Shown here: positions 38,752-50,193 of the stretch, in pieces
Numbering within the stretch: the stretch's first letter is position 1
How the letters are laid out: each line of letters begins with the position of its first letter
Made by a program: the position numbers and the translations under genes
NCBI GenBank assembly: GCA_011009095.1
Contig: VTPC01090894.1
Location: 39,864 to 103,863, forward strand
DNA from: Ignelater luminosus
Taxonomy: Eukaryota; Arthropoda; Insecta; Coleoptera; Elateridae
Direction: 5' to 3'
Length of the DNA: 64,000 nucleotides
Notes under the pieces: model-generated
Seen by the model: only the letters and a program-made list of their open reading frames with translations
What the model was told of the DNA's origin: nothing
Databases searched by the model: none

Positions 38752-40431
38752 ACTGACATTCATTATGCAAGCAACTAAATTACTGAAAAATTCAATTAAA
38801 ATCATATATTTGAGTTTTTCACATATCATCAAAATTAAATTAATATACAGGATGGACCAAGTAGTACTACCTATTTTTATCTTTATTTATCTTTTTAATA
38901 TTAATTAAAAAAACATACGTTTTAAATTTATTGCACAACTGTGCTAAATTTAAAATATAAATAAGAAGCGTCAGCATATTAATCTTAAATTAAATAACAA
39001 TTTTTGTTTGTGCTTCGCAATAATAAAATCACTAAACTATGACCTACGTAAAGCTATAAAAGTGTGATATTCATAAATCATAGAGCTTTTAAATTTTCAG
39101 CATTGAAACAAATTTCTATAATAATAATTAAAACGTTGACGCAAATTAAAAATTGACAAATTCTCTAATTTTAAACAAACGTTTCATTTTTGTAAATTAA
39201 TACGCTATAAAATAATTATTGAGCAAATATTAAATTGAAAATAAAAACAAATAGTATTATTGATCAATAAAATTAAAAAATCGCTATTAAAATAATGTCG
39301 GTTGTATTTGTTCATTAAAAGCTACTATAAAACATGTACTGATTATTATTAATCGGAGGTTCAATTATTTATACGGTGTATATATACAGCAGAGATAGAA
39401 ATAAATTCAAAGTTACCATCTTAAAAAGGTTAGGATAGATTTATTGTTTGTATTATTTACATTGAATGTCTAAAATTCCAAGAAGAAAATTTATGCAAAT
39501 TATTTAAGTTTGAAATTTTGAATTGGAATAATTATGCAGTTCTAGACAGAAACCAACATTTTGAGAATTTTGTGGTTTCTAATCTATTTGTCACCAAATT
39601 AAGATAAACAAAAACAGGATTTATCTATTAATAAAAACTTTGCAAATCATCAAAATGTAAACAAGCTTAATACACTATGCGTTCATAATCAGATCTTCAG
39701 CATTTTATTGCCCTGCTACACCCATACGTACATAAACAAAAAATTCCCAGCATCATATCTCAATCCCAAAATAATTTAAATGCGTAGTTATATCTGATAA
39801 TTAAACCTCTTGTACCTCATAGGTCAAATACTGCATGTAAATATATTTTCTTGTGCAACTCACGTATTTAAGATTACTATCACTCTGCTCTCATTAACGT
39901 TTTGCCATATAATTGATTTTGGTTTCATTTGTTTGTTCTCAGCTTCTTTATATTTAACAATTTCTCCCTGATGTCAATATAAATTCTTAGATCGATTATT
40001 ACCTACTCAAGTTCCATTGTCATCAAGTTGTTTTATTATTGATTCTATTAACATTAGTATTTTCCTATTTTTGATTTGACTTTTCTTCAGGAGAATTTCT
40101 TTTAACAAACAGTTTGCCACTTTCACTAAATTAACATAAAAAAAAACTGTCAACAGTATATTCTTTAACTTAACTGTAACATCTATTCCTCAAAACAATC
40201 ATAGAAACTTCTTTTATTATTTTATTGAGCAACACTTATTTTTGTAAAATTGTAGTAAATTCTCTTTATTAGTATCTTAAATGCAGAATTGTGTATTAAA
40301 AGAGTCTATGATTTTCTACTGGAAAAAATCATTGTTTTTATTCAGAAACTGTTTTTTTAATAACGACTTTCAATATCTTACATTTTATAACAATACAAAA
40401 TTCTAAGACAATCTTTTTCTTTAGTTACAGA

Positions 40432-43400
40432 ATGACAACGATATCAGAAAAACCAAAGATAAATTCAACAGAAAGTTCTCCAATAAACACACAAAAAATC
40501 TCTCTTAAACAACGACTATGTGAAAAAATTAACAGTCAGCAATTCAGACAAAAACCTTGGAGAGCACTTATAGCCTATTGGATTTTAGGCATATGCAATA
40601 ATTATGGCTATGTTGTTATGTTAAGTGCCGCAAATGATATTCTTCATCAGCAGGAAGAAAATGATGGGGTATGACTTTCAAAATTATAAAAAAATTACTT
40701 TGTTTTTCTAATATGCATGCTTTACAGGGCACACAGCATTCAGAGTTTTATAATCAGACAGATGTGGGAAATCCAGATAGACAGTGTAATTACATATCAA
40801 CAGGTGCAATATTGTTAGCTGATATTCTTCCATCTCTTATTATAAAGATGTTTTCACCCTTTCTACCATTTTTTATACAGTAAGTATTGGTAATTACTTT
40901 TCTTAATTAGAAATATAAAAAAAAACGTATTACCATTGCGATCACATATAAATTACCCTCGTTCATTATTATAATTTTGGCAATTTAATTATAAACTGTC
41001 TGTTAGTAGACCTACATTTGAATTTATTAATCTAATGAATTTCTAGGATAGCACAAAAAATAAATGTGTTTTCGTAACTTGAGGTAACTTATTTGCTTGT
41101 ATATTTTTCGTAAAAAATATACTTGACATTTTTCAGCTGTTTTTATAGAACATGTTCAAAATGCTGTAGATATTATAAGCTCATCGTCATTCGGCAAAAA
41201 AATTGCCAATCCTATATTATGGCACTCAAGAAATGAATAGGTATGTATTGTCTGGCGATGATTTCGCGGTTTCATAAATTCTTGTAACTAATACTACTTC
41301 TTGGTATTTGTTTGTGAATTCACGCAAAGTACAATATAAATTCTCACAATTTTATTTTGAAATGTTGAAATCAATTTGAATGAATTCGCAAATAGTCTCT
41401 TGTAAACCAAGAATTAGTTTTAGTGACGATAGATAAGATAACCTCTATTTGATTTGATTTGTAGTAACTGCTGAGATAGAGCCCAGATCAACCACTACTC
41501 ATTCCGAAACATTTCACACATTAATTAGATGGGCCGTCCTATGAATTTTTAAAGTATTTTTGTAGAGGTAAAAATTGCTATTAAAAATATGGATCCTTAT
41601 ATATGATATGTTATATTTAAGGACTATTTTTATATTGTAGATCATAGCTCGTAATAAGAACAGTTCCGAGTTTCAGATATTTTATAGTGGACGGCCCTCT
41701 GTTAATAAACAGTTATCACAATTTTCTCATACAAAAATGTTTTCTTCAGTGTGAGACTCGCTCTATGTGTTGTACTTGGTTCTTCTGGATACCTTCTGGT
41801 AGCTTTCAGTACAGACCAGTGGATGTCAATCTTAGGCGTAGTTGTTACATCTCTTTGCTCGGGGCTTGGAGAAGTTTCCTTATTGCAGTATAGTTCCTTC
41901 TATGACAAGTAAGTACTTTCTTAGTTAAATTGATGTCGGTTATCTCTCATAAGAGAATTTCTAAGTTAGATATAATTATCATATATTGGTAAACGGGCAT
42001 GATATTATAAAGTTTTGGTCATGAACGTTTTATAAATATGTTTGATAAAACGAGGCGAAACAATAATATTGAACACCTTGTTCTTATCTTATATGTAGTA
42101 TCTACATTCTTGTCTTGACAAACAAAACTGTTATTATTTAATACTTTTTAGTCATAAATCTCCCATAGAGAGAAGAATCTCTTCTTGGTTTAAAATATTT
42201 TATATTTTTTTTTATTAATGGTTCATTGCCCCTTGTAGTTATCTATTTATATATCTGAATCATTAATATATTTTTATTTTATATGTCCAAGGTGATACTG
42301 ATGATTTTAAGTAAGGTCATGGTTTTTATGTTACCGACACACACAAAAAGAATTTTCCACCTTATTAAATCTCCTTATGTAATTGTTGCAAAAGATATAT
42401 TCTCTTAAGTATGTAATAATAATAAATTGCTTGCAAATAAATGCATAGAGAATTAGGCTAAAATTAAAATTTTGTACATGTATAACATACCAAGGGCAAT
42501 GACAAAAGTTTCAATGTCAAACAGGCTAAATATTGCATAGAAATTTCTGTTTAAATCCTTATGAAGTATAACATCTAACCTTCGTTTGTACTATACACTT
42601 GTATTCCAAGTTTGTAAGGTGAAAAATCTCATTGACTCAATTGTTCTATTTAGATCATCATTGCGACTATTCAAGAAAACTAAAGATACCGAATTATTGT
42701 AATGGAAATTATTTTAATATACAATCTTTTTCTCTCTTCTTCAGAATATAAAGTGAAACTGAGTTGTAATGTTCCTTCAGAAAGATTGAGAAGAAGCAAT
42801 TAGTTATTATTATTCATTAATTATTAATTTCCCATAATCATATCAAAAACATTTTAAAATCTCTTAAGCCTAGTCCTCACTAGATTCATTGTTGCAGAAT
42901 AATCAGTTTATATGGAGACTGTATTAATATGCAATGTGAATATCTAATTACTCCTCGATGAAAGAGCAGTTTTCTCTGAATCTTATTAGCTTTTCAGCCT
43001 TTGATGGAACTGTAATTTTAATTTTATTTTTGTTCAGTGCAGCAAAATTAAACTACGTGATCTTCAAATCCAATGTTTTCATTTTATTTTATATACTTTA
43101 CCATTTAAACTATAACAAGTACGCTGTTACAACAAACACCCTGTATGTCTAGTATGGACTAGGTTTAAACTGGATTTTTCTTCTGCATTTTGTAGTAACA
43201 CGATAAACTGCTAATAAAAAATTCAGTTTCATTTTAAAACCAAAATATTCCGGTTTCTTCATTCTCATTAAATTATCTTATTTCCATTTTCAAATACCGG
43301 TTTAAAAAACTAGTTAATACCATTATCATGTTTTTATTGAATTTCTCAATTAAAATAAAATATAACAAAATGAAGATAAATTAAAAATAAAAGATCCGAT

Positions 43401-45291
43401 TGTTTGCCGTTTGTGTTATGTAAACAGTATGGGTGGTAGCTACATGTCACTACCACCCACCATAGCACTTGTGGAAGATTAATACAAAATGATTTCAATC
43501 AGTAATAAGAAATTTTCATTCCTGAACTAATTTAAATTACTTTTGTTTCATGATTGTTTTCAGTTCCATTATTTGTTTGTATTTTCAGAGATGTAGTGTC
43601 AACCTGGTCCTCCGGAACTGGTGCTGCTGGTGTAGCTGGAGCACTTTCATATGCAGCTCTTCACAGTTTGGGTCTTCGGAATGCTTTACTTATAATGCTC
43701 GTAGTTCCTCTTATGATGGCCATATCGTAAGTTAATATCGTCTTTTCAGATTTGTGCGTGTCTCTACGGATCATCATCTTCTCTCTGATTGTTAAGGAGA
43801 TGAAGGAAGGATGCTCGTAGTAATGTATTCATACAATATCATTTAAAAAGTATGATTAGAGATATTTCATAATTATAACCTAACGATTTTCAGTATAATT
43901 AATCGTATTTTTATTTTATAGTTTTTGGGTCATTTTGCCTAGCCCACCAAGATTTGAAACTGTTCCCGAAATAAAGTCGGGCAGTAGTTCCATACATGGC
44001 CCACGACTAACTTTCAAGAAGAAATTGTCTTTAATTCCAGGGTTATTGAAATATATGATTCCACTGGGATTGGTTTACCTTTTCGAATACTTCATTAATC
44101 AAGGAATGGTAAGTTAACAATTTCTCATTATATTCTTTTTAATTAATCATATTTTTCTTGTTACAGTTTGAACTGATTAATTTCGAAGACATTTTCCTTA
44201 ATAAGGAAGAACAATACCGATGGCTTCAAGTAGATTATCAAATTGGCGTATTTATCTCAAGATCATCCGTTAATATTCTGCATATAAAAAGGATATGGTT
44301 AATGTCAGTTTTCCAAGTAAGTAATTTCTTTTTTTCTTAATAATTAATTTTTGATAACTGGATTTTTTAACCTAGTACTTCGATAAATAGTTCATAATTG
44401 ACACTTAACCTGCTGCTAATTATCTGAATGATAACCTCCAGGTTAATGTATCAGACCCATTTATCTTTAAAGAAAATACATATCATTTCTTGCAAAGGAG
44501 ACAATAATTTTCATTCTATTTATGAAACCAAATCTTCAAGACCTTGAAAAAAATCTGGTGATAATGAATGTCTGAAATTTTCCATATGAGCAATATTAAA
44601 ATTTGCTATTTGGTTTTTTCCGGAGAAATATCTTTTATGACTCAAAGTTACATTTATCGTTTTCTAGAAGCCTAATAATCTAGAGATCTAAGAATTACAC
44701 AGTATAGAAGTTTGCAATCTAGAAATACAAGTCTGTTGATATCAAACAAATATCCAGACAGTACCACTCCTAACATTTGCAGGCCCCTGGATAAGAATTT
44801 GGCCCCATAATCTGCTAGCATTTGTCAGCCCTTCTAAGTTGACATTTTCTTATTCAATGTTTTAATCTACAGGGCCCTGGTGCTGTACATAGAGCAAAAT
44901 CATAAATATGATGATCAGTAAACTAACCATATACAAACTTTTTTTCAGCTAATCAATGTAGTATTCTTCACAACTGAGGTTATATTTTATTTCACGCCAA
45001 CTTTTTGGATAATATTAGCAATTACTCTCTGGGAAGGACTTTTAGGTGGTGCAGCTTATGTTAACACATTCTATAAAATCTCGACAGAGGTAATACATAT
45101 TTATCACATTTTTGCATAATTATTACAAATCACACATTTTTTCTTCTTAGGTTACTGAAGAATATAGACAGTTTTCATTGGGTACAACTGGCTTGGCTGA
45201 TTCCATTGGAATTACTCTTGCAGGTGTTTTTGCTATATTAGCTCACAATGGCATCTGTAATTTACCAAAACCAGAACGTCTCTCTCTTTGA
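40432..45291 (+). CDS. Cln3: Battenin (CLN3), lysosomal membrane protein, 8 coding exons, 434 aa
   Basis: CLN3 is a multi-spanning membrane protein of lysosomes and late endosomes whose loss causes Batten disease in humans; it is linked to export of glycerophosphodiesters. Exons: 40432-40668, 40728-40879, 41750-41908, 43589-43726, 43922-44108, 44167-44316, 44949-45089, 45151-45291. All junctions are GT-AG and phases agree, giving 434 aa; human CLN3 has 438. Landmarks: residues 43-71 hold [20 protein letters not shown] and the first membrane span. N88-Q-T is a glycosylation sequon in the first lumenal loop. [17 protein letters not shown] follows in exon 2. [14 protein letters not shown] is in exon 3, [16 protein letters not shown] in exon 4 (about 189-204), YFINQGM|FELI at the exon 5/6 junction, [13 protein letters not shown] at 370-382 and TGLADSIGI in exon 8. 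The C-terminus (ERLSL) lacks the CAAX box of mammalian CLN3. Introns 1, 5 and 7 are 58-61 bp; intron 3 is 1.7 kb. Intact, no breaks seen. Confidence 0.95.
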
Positions 45292-45381
45292 GTTTTATTA
45301 AAGTATTACAATGAATCATTTGTATGTATTTATTTATTTATGAGCATATTTTGGCACATTATGTATATAATTATTAACAGA

Positions 45382-45387
45382 AATAAA
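45382..45387 (+). terminator. Polyadenylation signal for Cln3
   Basis: The first AATAAA after the Cln3 stop codon lies about 90 bp downstream. An ATTAAA at 45297 is a weaker alternative. Assigned by position only. Confidence 0.45.
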
Positions 45388-45389
45388 TC

Positions 45390-46137
45390 ACAAGATAAAA
45401 CTGGCAAAGGGTATTATTTCATCCCTTAAATATTGATGATAAATATATTTGGAAGTACAATAATCTTACAATACAATTCACTTAGATGCATTACTGAAAC
45501 CTTCAGTTTATGCAATTACAGTATAAGTAATATAATGGATATGAAAATCTGTATGTTACTAATACATAAAGTGTTTCAACAACCCATCAAAAATGAATAA
45601 ATGGATGAATTAAATTTTCCCTAAATATTAGTAAAAAGGAATAATTTTAAGACAAGACATTACTTGAACAAATACAACAGCAAAATACAACCTCCATTTA
45701 GAGTTCAGAAAAACATCCATGAAATATTTAATATAATTTAGATTTTATGGGGAAAATAAAAGAAATATATGTACACCCTTAGAAGATTTTTAAACAGTTT
45801 AGCACTCTTCAATATCATATCAAATGTTTTGTTACCAACAGCAAAATTCAATAATGCTATTGTAATCCAATCTTAAATTAATTCCTTAATATACTGTATC
45901 ATCCCATAGTATAATTAGACACGATATAGAAATATCAGTAATTAATGAATTCAACAAAACTTACATTAACATGAATTACCAGGAATAATTGGTCTTCAAT
46001 AGTTAATTGACTTGATTTAATGATACCTTTCGACACTCGAACATTATCATTTTTAAAAGGGATATTGAGATTTCACTTTTAAATTTTGTAAATTAATGAT
46101 ACTAATATGTTGAATTTCAAATCTAAATATGTAGTTA
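45390..46137. other. Cln3 downstream flank, no gene
   Basis: AT-rich sequence; no open frame or repeat pair recognised. It may include a longer Cln3 3' untranslated region. Confidence 0.4.
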
Positions 46138-46141
46138 TATA

Positions 46142-47039
46142 CAGAGTATTTACTTTAAGTAAGTCAAAAAACTAGGAGGTGATAGAATATCAAGAAATTA
46201 AGTGTATTTGGCACAATAAAGTTATACAGGGTGTTAATAAAGAAACTTTGCACACTTTGGGAGGTGATAGTAAAAACCAAAACAAGAAAAAATCCAAACC
46301 CAGATCAACGGTTTCCAAAATATCGACCTTCAAAAATTTTTACTAATGAAAGTTGCAAGAAACTGCCTTCAGGATGTTTTAAACTTACTTCCAGCTATAC
46401 AGAGTGTACTGTATAACTGAGATGCCTCACGATGGAAGAAAAAGAAAGACACTTGCAATTCAATAGCTACAAAGTACTCACTGTGTAATCACAAGTAGCT
46501 TTACAACATGCAAAGGACATTTCTCCACAATTTCTATTAATAAGAATGTTTGATATTTTGACAAATAAAGATGCATGAAAGTTAACATGTCTGTATGCAA
46601 TTTTGAAGGCTGATATCCTAGAAACCACCGAGTATTTGATCTTGAGAAGTTTCAGAAGTTTAAAAAATTTTAAATTATTTGAAAACAGTGGAAAACGCAA
46701 AAGTAACTTTGTTTGCTAAATTATGTTTTGGGGCGTAACTTATTTGTTTCAAATAAGTGTGCATATCCCTCCTTATATTTCCACCCATGGTAAGGGCATC
46801 GACTACAAAAACTGTAGAAAGGTGGACTTTCTATAGCAAAAACTATAAAAGGAATTTCAGCTTGATAGCGCATGTTATCTTCGAAATATTAGAAAAACAA
46901 GGAATTTTCAATAAAACTTTAATGCTTTGTATCTCAAAGACTAAGTGTTTTTTTGATATAATTTTATCCAACAAAGTACATTTATTTATGATATTCTATC
47001 ATCTCCTAGATTCTTGACATACTTAGAGTAAACACCCCG
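46142..47039. mobile_element. 898-bp non-autonomous DNA element with long terminal inverted repeats
   Basis: The left end starts after TA at 46140 with CAGAGTATTTACTTTAAGTA. The right end on the other strand starts after TA with CGGGGTGTTTACTCTAAGTA. The arms stay alignable for about 95 bp, including the shared stretch GATGATAGAATATCA / GGTGATAGAATATCA. At 46226 a second end-like motif (TATA then CAGGGTGTTAATAAAGAAAC, followed by GGGAGGTGATAG) lies just inside the left arm, suggesting a nested or tandem copy of a related terminus. The inside has only short frames without motif. Ends plus TA flanks fit a Tc1/mariner-type MITE. The repeats have diverged, so it is old. Confidence 0.65.
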
Positions 47040-47044
47040 TATAT

Positions 47045-48455
47045 ATATTTTTTGCATAAAATTGCCTCGACTGTAATCAAAAATCTTCTAAAGTTAAATC
47101 TTAGAATCTAAATCTGTCTCATATATCAATATTATATCCTAAATTAAGTAATTTCAGCCTTTTCCACAATGTCATTTAAAAATCAGACAAAAATGAACAC
47201 ACGAATAGGAACATCACAAATACAAACTTAAAATTTACTAATAATTTAAAGTCAAAATTTGACATATCACAAATTTGACTCAGGAATGTGAACTAAATAG
47301 CTCATTTTTTAATATAAAAACAAAAATAATACTTAGATCAAATCACAAATTTTCAATACTAAAGCTCATTTTTAATTAAAAAAGAAAAAGATAACAGGGA
47401 GACAAAAAATACTAGCAATTTATAAATATCTATAATATGAATGATTTTCAATCTTAAAAATAAAATGATGGTAAAATTACGCTCAAAGGCATTGATCACA
47501 GATCACAAATTAGGCTAGTGATGATCACTTCAACTTGCAAAAATAGCTTTACATATAATCCAGATTTAATCATCTGGAGAAAATGAATTTCCAAGAAGCA
47601 TTCACCTGATAAATGTGTTCACCTAGAACCAAATGTAGTGAGCAATACAATAATAAACCAATAGGCTATAGTGCTATTACATTCAAACCTGCTCACTATG
47701 AGTCATGAGGGTCTAGTGCAAACAATTTAACCTTCATGTAATTAGATACAGTATAAAACTCCCAGCAAGCCATCATTTACTACTTGGTTACTTGGTTAGA
47801 ATAGTTATGAATCACCAACTCACAATAACGTTTCAATTACAAATATTCAAGAATATCACTATATGTTAATTTTTGTATATATCTGTACATACCAGGTGTC
47901 TCACAAAAACAGAATACACAACACACTTAAAAAACCATTTTTTGAATATTCGTGTTTACTTTTATCGTTTCAGTATTTTGTGTCACCCTGTGGTTATAGT
48001 TAAATTATTAAGTACTACTAATAAGTCTCAAAATTTAATACCTTAAAAATGTTAAAATAGCAGTCTTAAGAAATAGTAATATATTGAGGAGTAAACCACT
48101 CGTAATGTAAAAATGAAATCAAGGTTATATAAACCTTTTAAAATGCTGACTGTAAAATACATCCCGGTTGATCTTTATAAGTATTAATAGATTTAATAAC
48201 TTGGTGAGTATTTTGCAGCCTTACATTTAGAAATGCATAAACAACTTCTCATTATGATTTATTTTTTTTTCTTTCAAGTTATGACATTTCTAACATGCAA
48301 TTTTAAGTTAAAAAAGAAAGTTGGACATGTTATTATAAACATGGAGCTTTCCTCCTGCACATCAAATAAACTGTTTTGAGTTTTTTTCATTCTATTTAAA
48401 TTGACTTCATTGCTTTATTTCTAATTTAATTATTTGCTCTTGTATTCTTCTCTAC
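47045..48455. other. Gene-poor spacer
   Basis: Very AT-rich, stops in all frames. No upstream exon could be found here for the isolated exon at 48463. A weak pair of CAGGTGTC / CAGGGTGAC ends near 47893 and 47990 was judged too poor to call. Confidence 0.4.
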
Positions 48456-48462
48456 ATAACAG

Positions 48463-48577
48463 GGTACAGCAAGTTAGAGCTGAACTTGGTCTTGCTTCGA
48501 ATACATCTACTATGAGATTGACAATAGAAAAGGAAAAGAAAGGAATTAAAGACTTAATAACATTATTGCCCTTTTAG
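48463..48577 (+). CDS. Isolated 3'-terminal exon of an unrecognised protein (37 aa plus stop)
   Basis: A pyrimidine-rich tract ending in ACATAACAG precedes an open stretch that reads, after one base of a split codon, VQQVRAELGLASNTSTMRLT followed by IEKEKKGIKDLITLLPF and a TAG. An AATAAA follows at 48590, 13 bp after the stop. The composition is clearly protein-like (amphipathic, charged, no low complexity) in a region otherwise full of stops. I do not recognise the family. Upstream exons were not found between Cln3 and here. They may be very short, may lie beyond Cln3 (with Cln3 nested in a long intron), or may be lost if this is a relic. A Tc1-like element begins about 150 bp downstream. 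Confidence 0.4.
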
Positions 48578-48728
48578 ATGAATGAATGTAATAAATTGGA
48601 TACTATTCAAGTAAACATTGAATTCATGAAATTCATGTCAATTGCATAATATAAAACTTTTAACAATTCATTTGTTTAAATTCAAGGGATCAGTAATTAC
48701 TTGGTTAGAATTTAAGGATGCATATATA

Positions 48729-50191
48729 CACTCAGTGGCAAAATTAACGCATAATTTACAAATCGTAATTTTTGTTTGAACAAAGGAAATATTTTTCTTT
48801 GTTAGTACCTAAAAACAAATTTCAGTATTTGAATCATAAAATAGAATCTAAGCAGGCATATTTAATGTTTCTATGTCAGTTTAATTTTGTTGATGAAAAA
48901 GTGTAATTGTTACAATTTAAGTTTATGTGTTAAAACTTGTTATTTCGTTTATGCTTCGTTCCATTTGGTTTTTCTCTTGTTTTTAGTGTTGTTTAAAACA
49001 TTTTCTTTATTATGGCACCTTTAAATCGTGATAATGCTATAAGAACCGGGACATTGCTTCAAAAAGGAAGAAGTCAATAATATGTAGCAAATCTTCTTGG
49101 AGTCGACTATCTCCTGACTTTCTAGATGTCTTCGGGAGACTGGCGATGTAAGAAGGAGACCAGGGCAAGGAAGGAAACAAGCAACTTTGACAGTAGATGA
49201 CCGATTTTTAACATTAAATTTCCTACATAATCGCACTCTGACTTGATACAACTTGGAATGTACAAGTTAGCAAAACAACAGTTCCAAGAAGGTTGGAAGA
49301 AGTTGATCTTCATGCCCAACGCCCTGCTAGATCACCTATTCTGTTGCCACATCATCGAATAGCTCTGGTAGCTTTTTGTCATTGTCATGCAAACTGGGGA
49401 ATTGATGATTGGCCAAGACTGCTTTTTACTGATAAATCCCGGTTTAGTATACCAGGTGCAGATGGTCGCCAGAGAGTGTGTAGGCGACCAGGTGAACGTT
49501 TCATGGATTGTAGAGAAAGACCGATTTGGTGACGGCTCTGTGATGATATGGGGCAGTATTTCTCTGAATGGCTGTACAGAACTTATCACCCTTAGTAGGC
49601 CTGCTCTAAATGCTTAGAGATACATTGAAGATATTCTTCAAGACCAAGTAGTGCAATTTGCTGCAGGAATCAACGAGAATTTCCTTTTAATGCAGGATAA
49701 TGCGCGACCCTACACAGTTAATAGCTTTCTTGATGAGGTTAGTATCTGCTGTCTGGCCTAGCCAGCGTGCAGTCCGGACTTAAATCTCGTAGACCATCTA
49801 TGGGATGACTGCAGAATAGGAGACTGTGCATACATACCATAAATGAACTTCTGGAGGCTCTGCAAGAAGAATGGGAAAATGTCGACCCAAATTTTGTGCC
49901 ACGGTGACTTCAAGTAGTTATACGAGCACAAGGTGGCCACACCGGATACTCATTACCATTTTATTTCATTTAATGCTTTCATTTACATTAAATTCTTCAA
50001 ATTCAAAAATTCGTGTTTAAAGACAATTAACAACAGAAAAATAAAAGCAGTGTCAATTTAACCAAAGTTAATTTATTTAAGTGCTTACGTATACCTGTAT
50101 ATTCACAAGTCGTAGGTGTGTCATCATTTTTTATAATTGTTAAAAAATTATTCAAGATTTACTAATTATGTATTAATTTTGCAGCTGAGTG
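48729..50191 (+). mobile_element. Tc1-like transposon with both ends and TA target duplication, transposase broken
   Basis: The left terminal repeat starts CACTCAGTGGCAAAATTAAC. The right one, on the other strand, starts CACTCAGCTGCAAAATTAAT. They agree at about 24 of 28 positions and are flanked by TA at 48727-48728 and 50192-50193. The length of 1463 bp is usual for Tc1-like elements. The transposase begins at ATG 49012 (MAPLNRDNAIRTGTLLQKG) and is soon interrupted by stops. Further blocks are RRPGQGRKQATLTVDDRF, then LLFTDKSRFSIPGADGRQRV (first catalytic Asp), DGSVMIWGSISLNG, then LMQDNARPYTV (second Asp), and SPDLNLVDHLWDD, where the third acidic residue is Asp rather than Glu. The end reads IRAQGGHTGY near 49930. 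Stops and frameshifts make it inactive, but the ends are well preserved. Confidence 0.88.
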
Positions 50192-50193
50192 TA

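Larger units (their letters stand above)
35745..40420. other. Region upstream of Cln3, no coding exon found
   Basis: AT-rich DNA with no recognised coding sequence. The stretch 36740-37530 is less AT-rich and contains donor-like GTAAAA (after GTTGAAAG near 36895) and GTAAGT (near 37525). One of these could end a 5' non-coding exon of Cln3, whose first coding exon is preceded by splice acceptor-like sequence. A trinucleotide repeat at 38.7 kb is listed separately. Confidence 0.4.

Noticed and set aside
38549-38908. 119-codon Leu/Ile-rich + frame and the 80-codon Asn-rich - frame opposite it
   Set aside because: Both are products of the ATT/AAT microsatellite at 38692-38751 and show no other protein-like sequence.
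46231-47017. Open frames of 61, 77 and 86 codons
   Set aside because: They lie inside the non-autonomous inverted-repeat element and show no motif or splice support.
47891-47994. Possible 104-bp MITE with CAGGTGTCTCAC / CAGGGTGACAC ends
   Set aside because: The ends agree only over a few bases, with gaps, and no target duplication is clear.
49021-49589. Several - strand open frames of 60-85 codons
   Set aside because: They are antisense shadows of the Tc1-like transposase that runs on the + strand.
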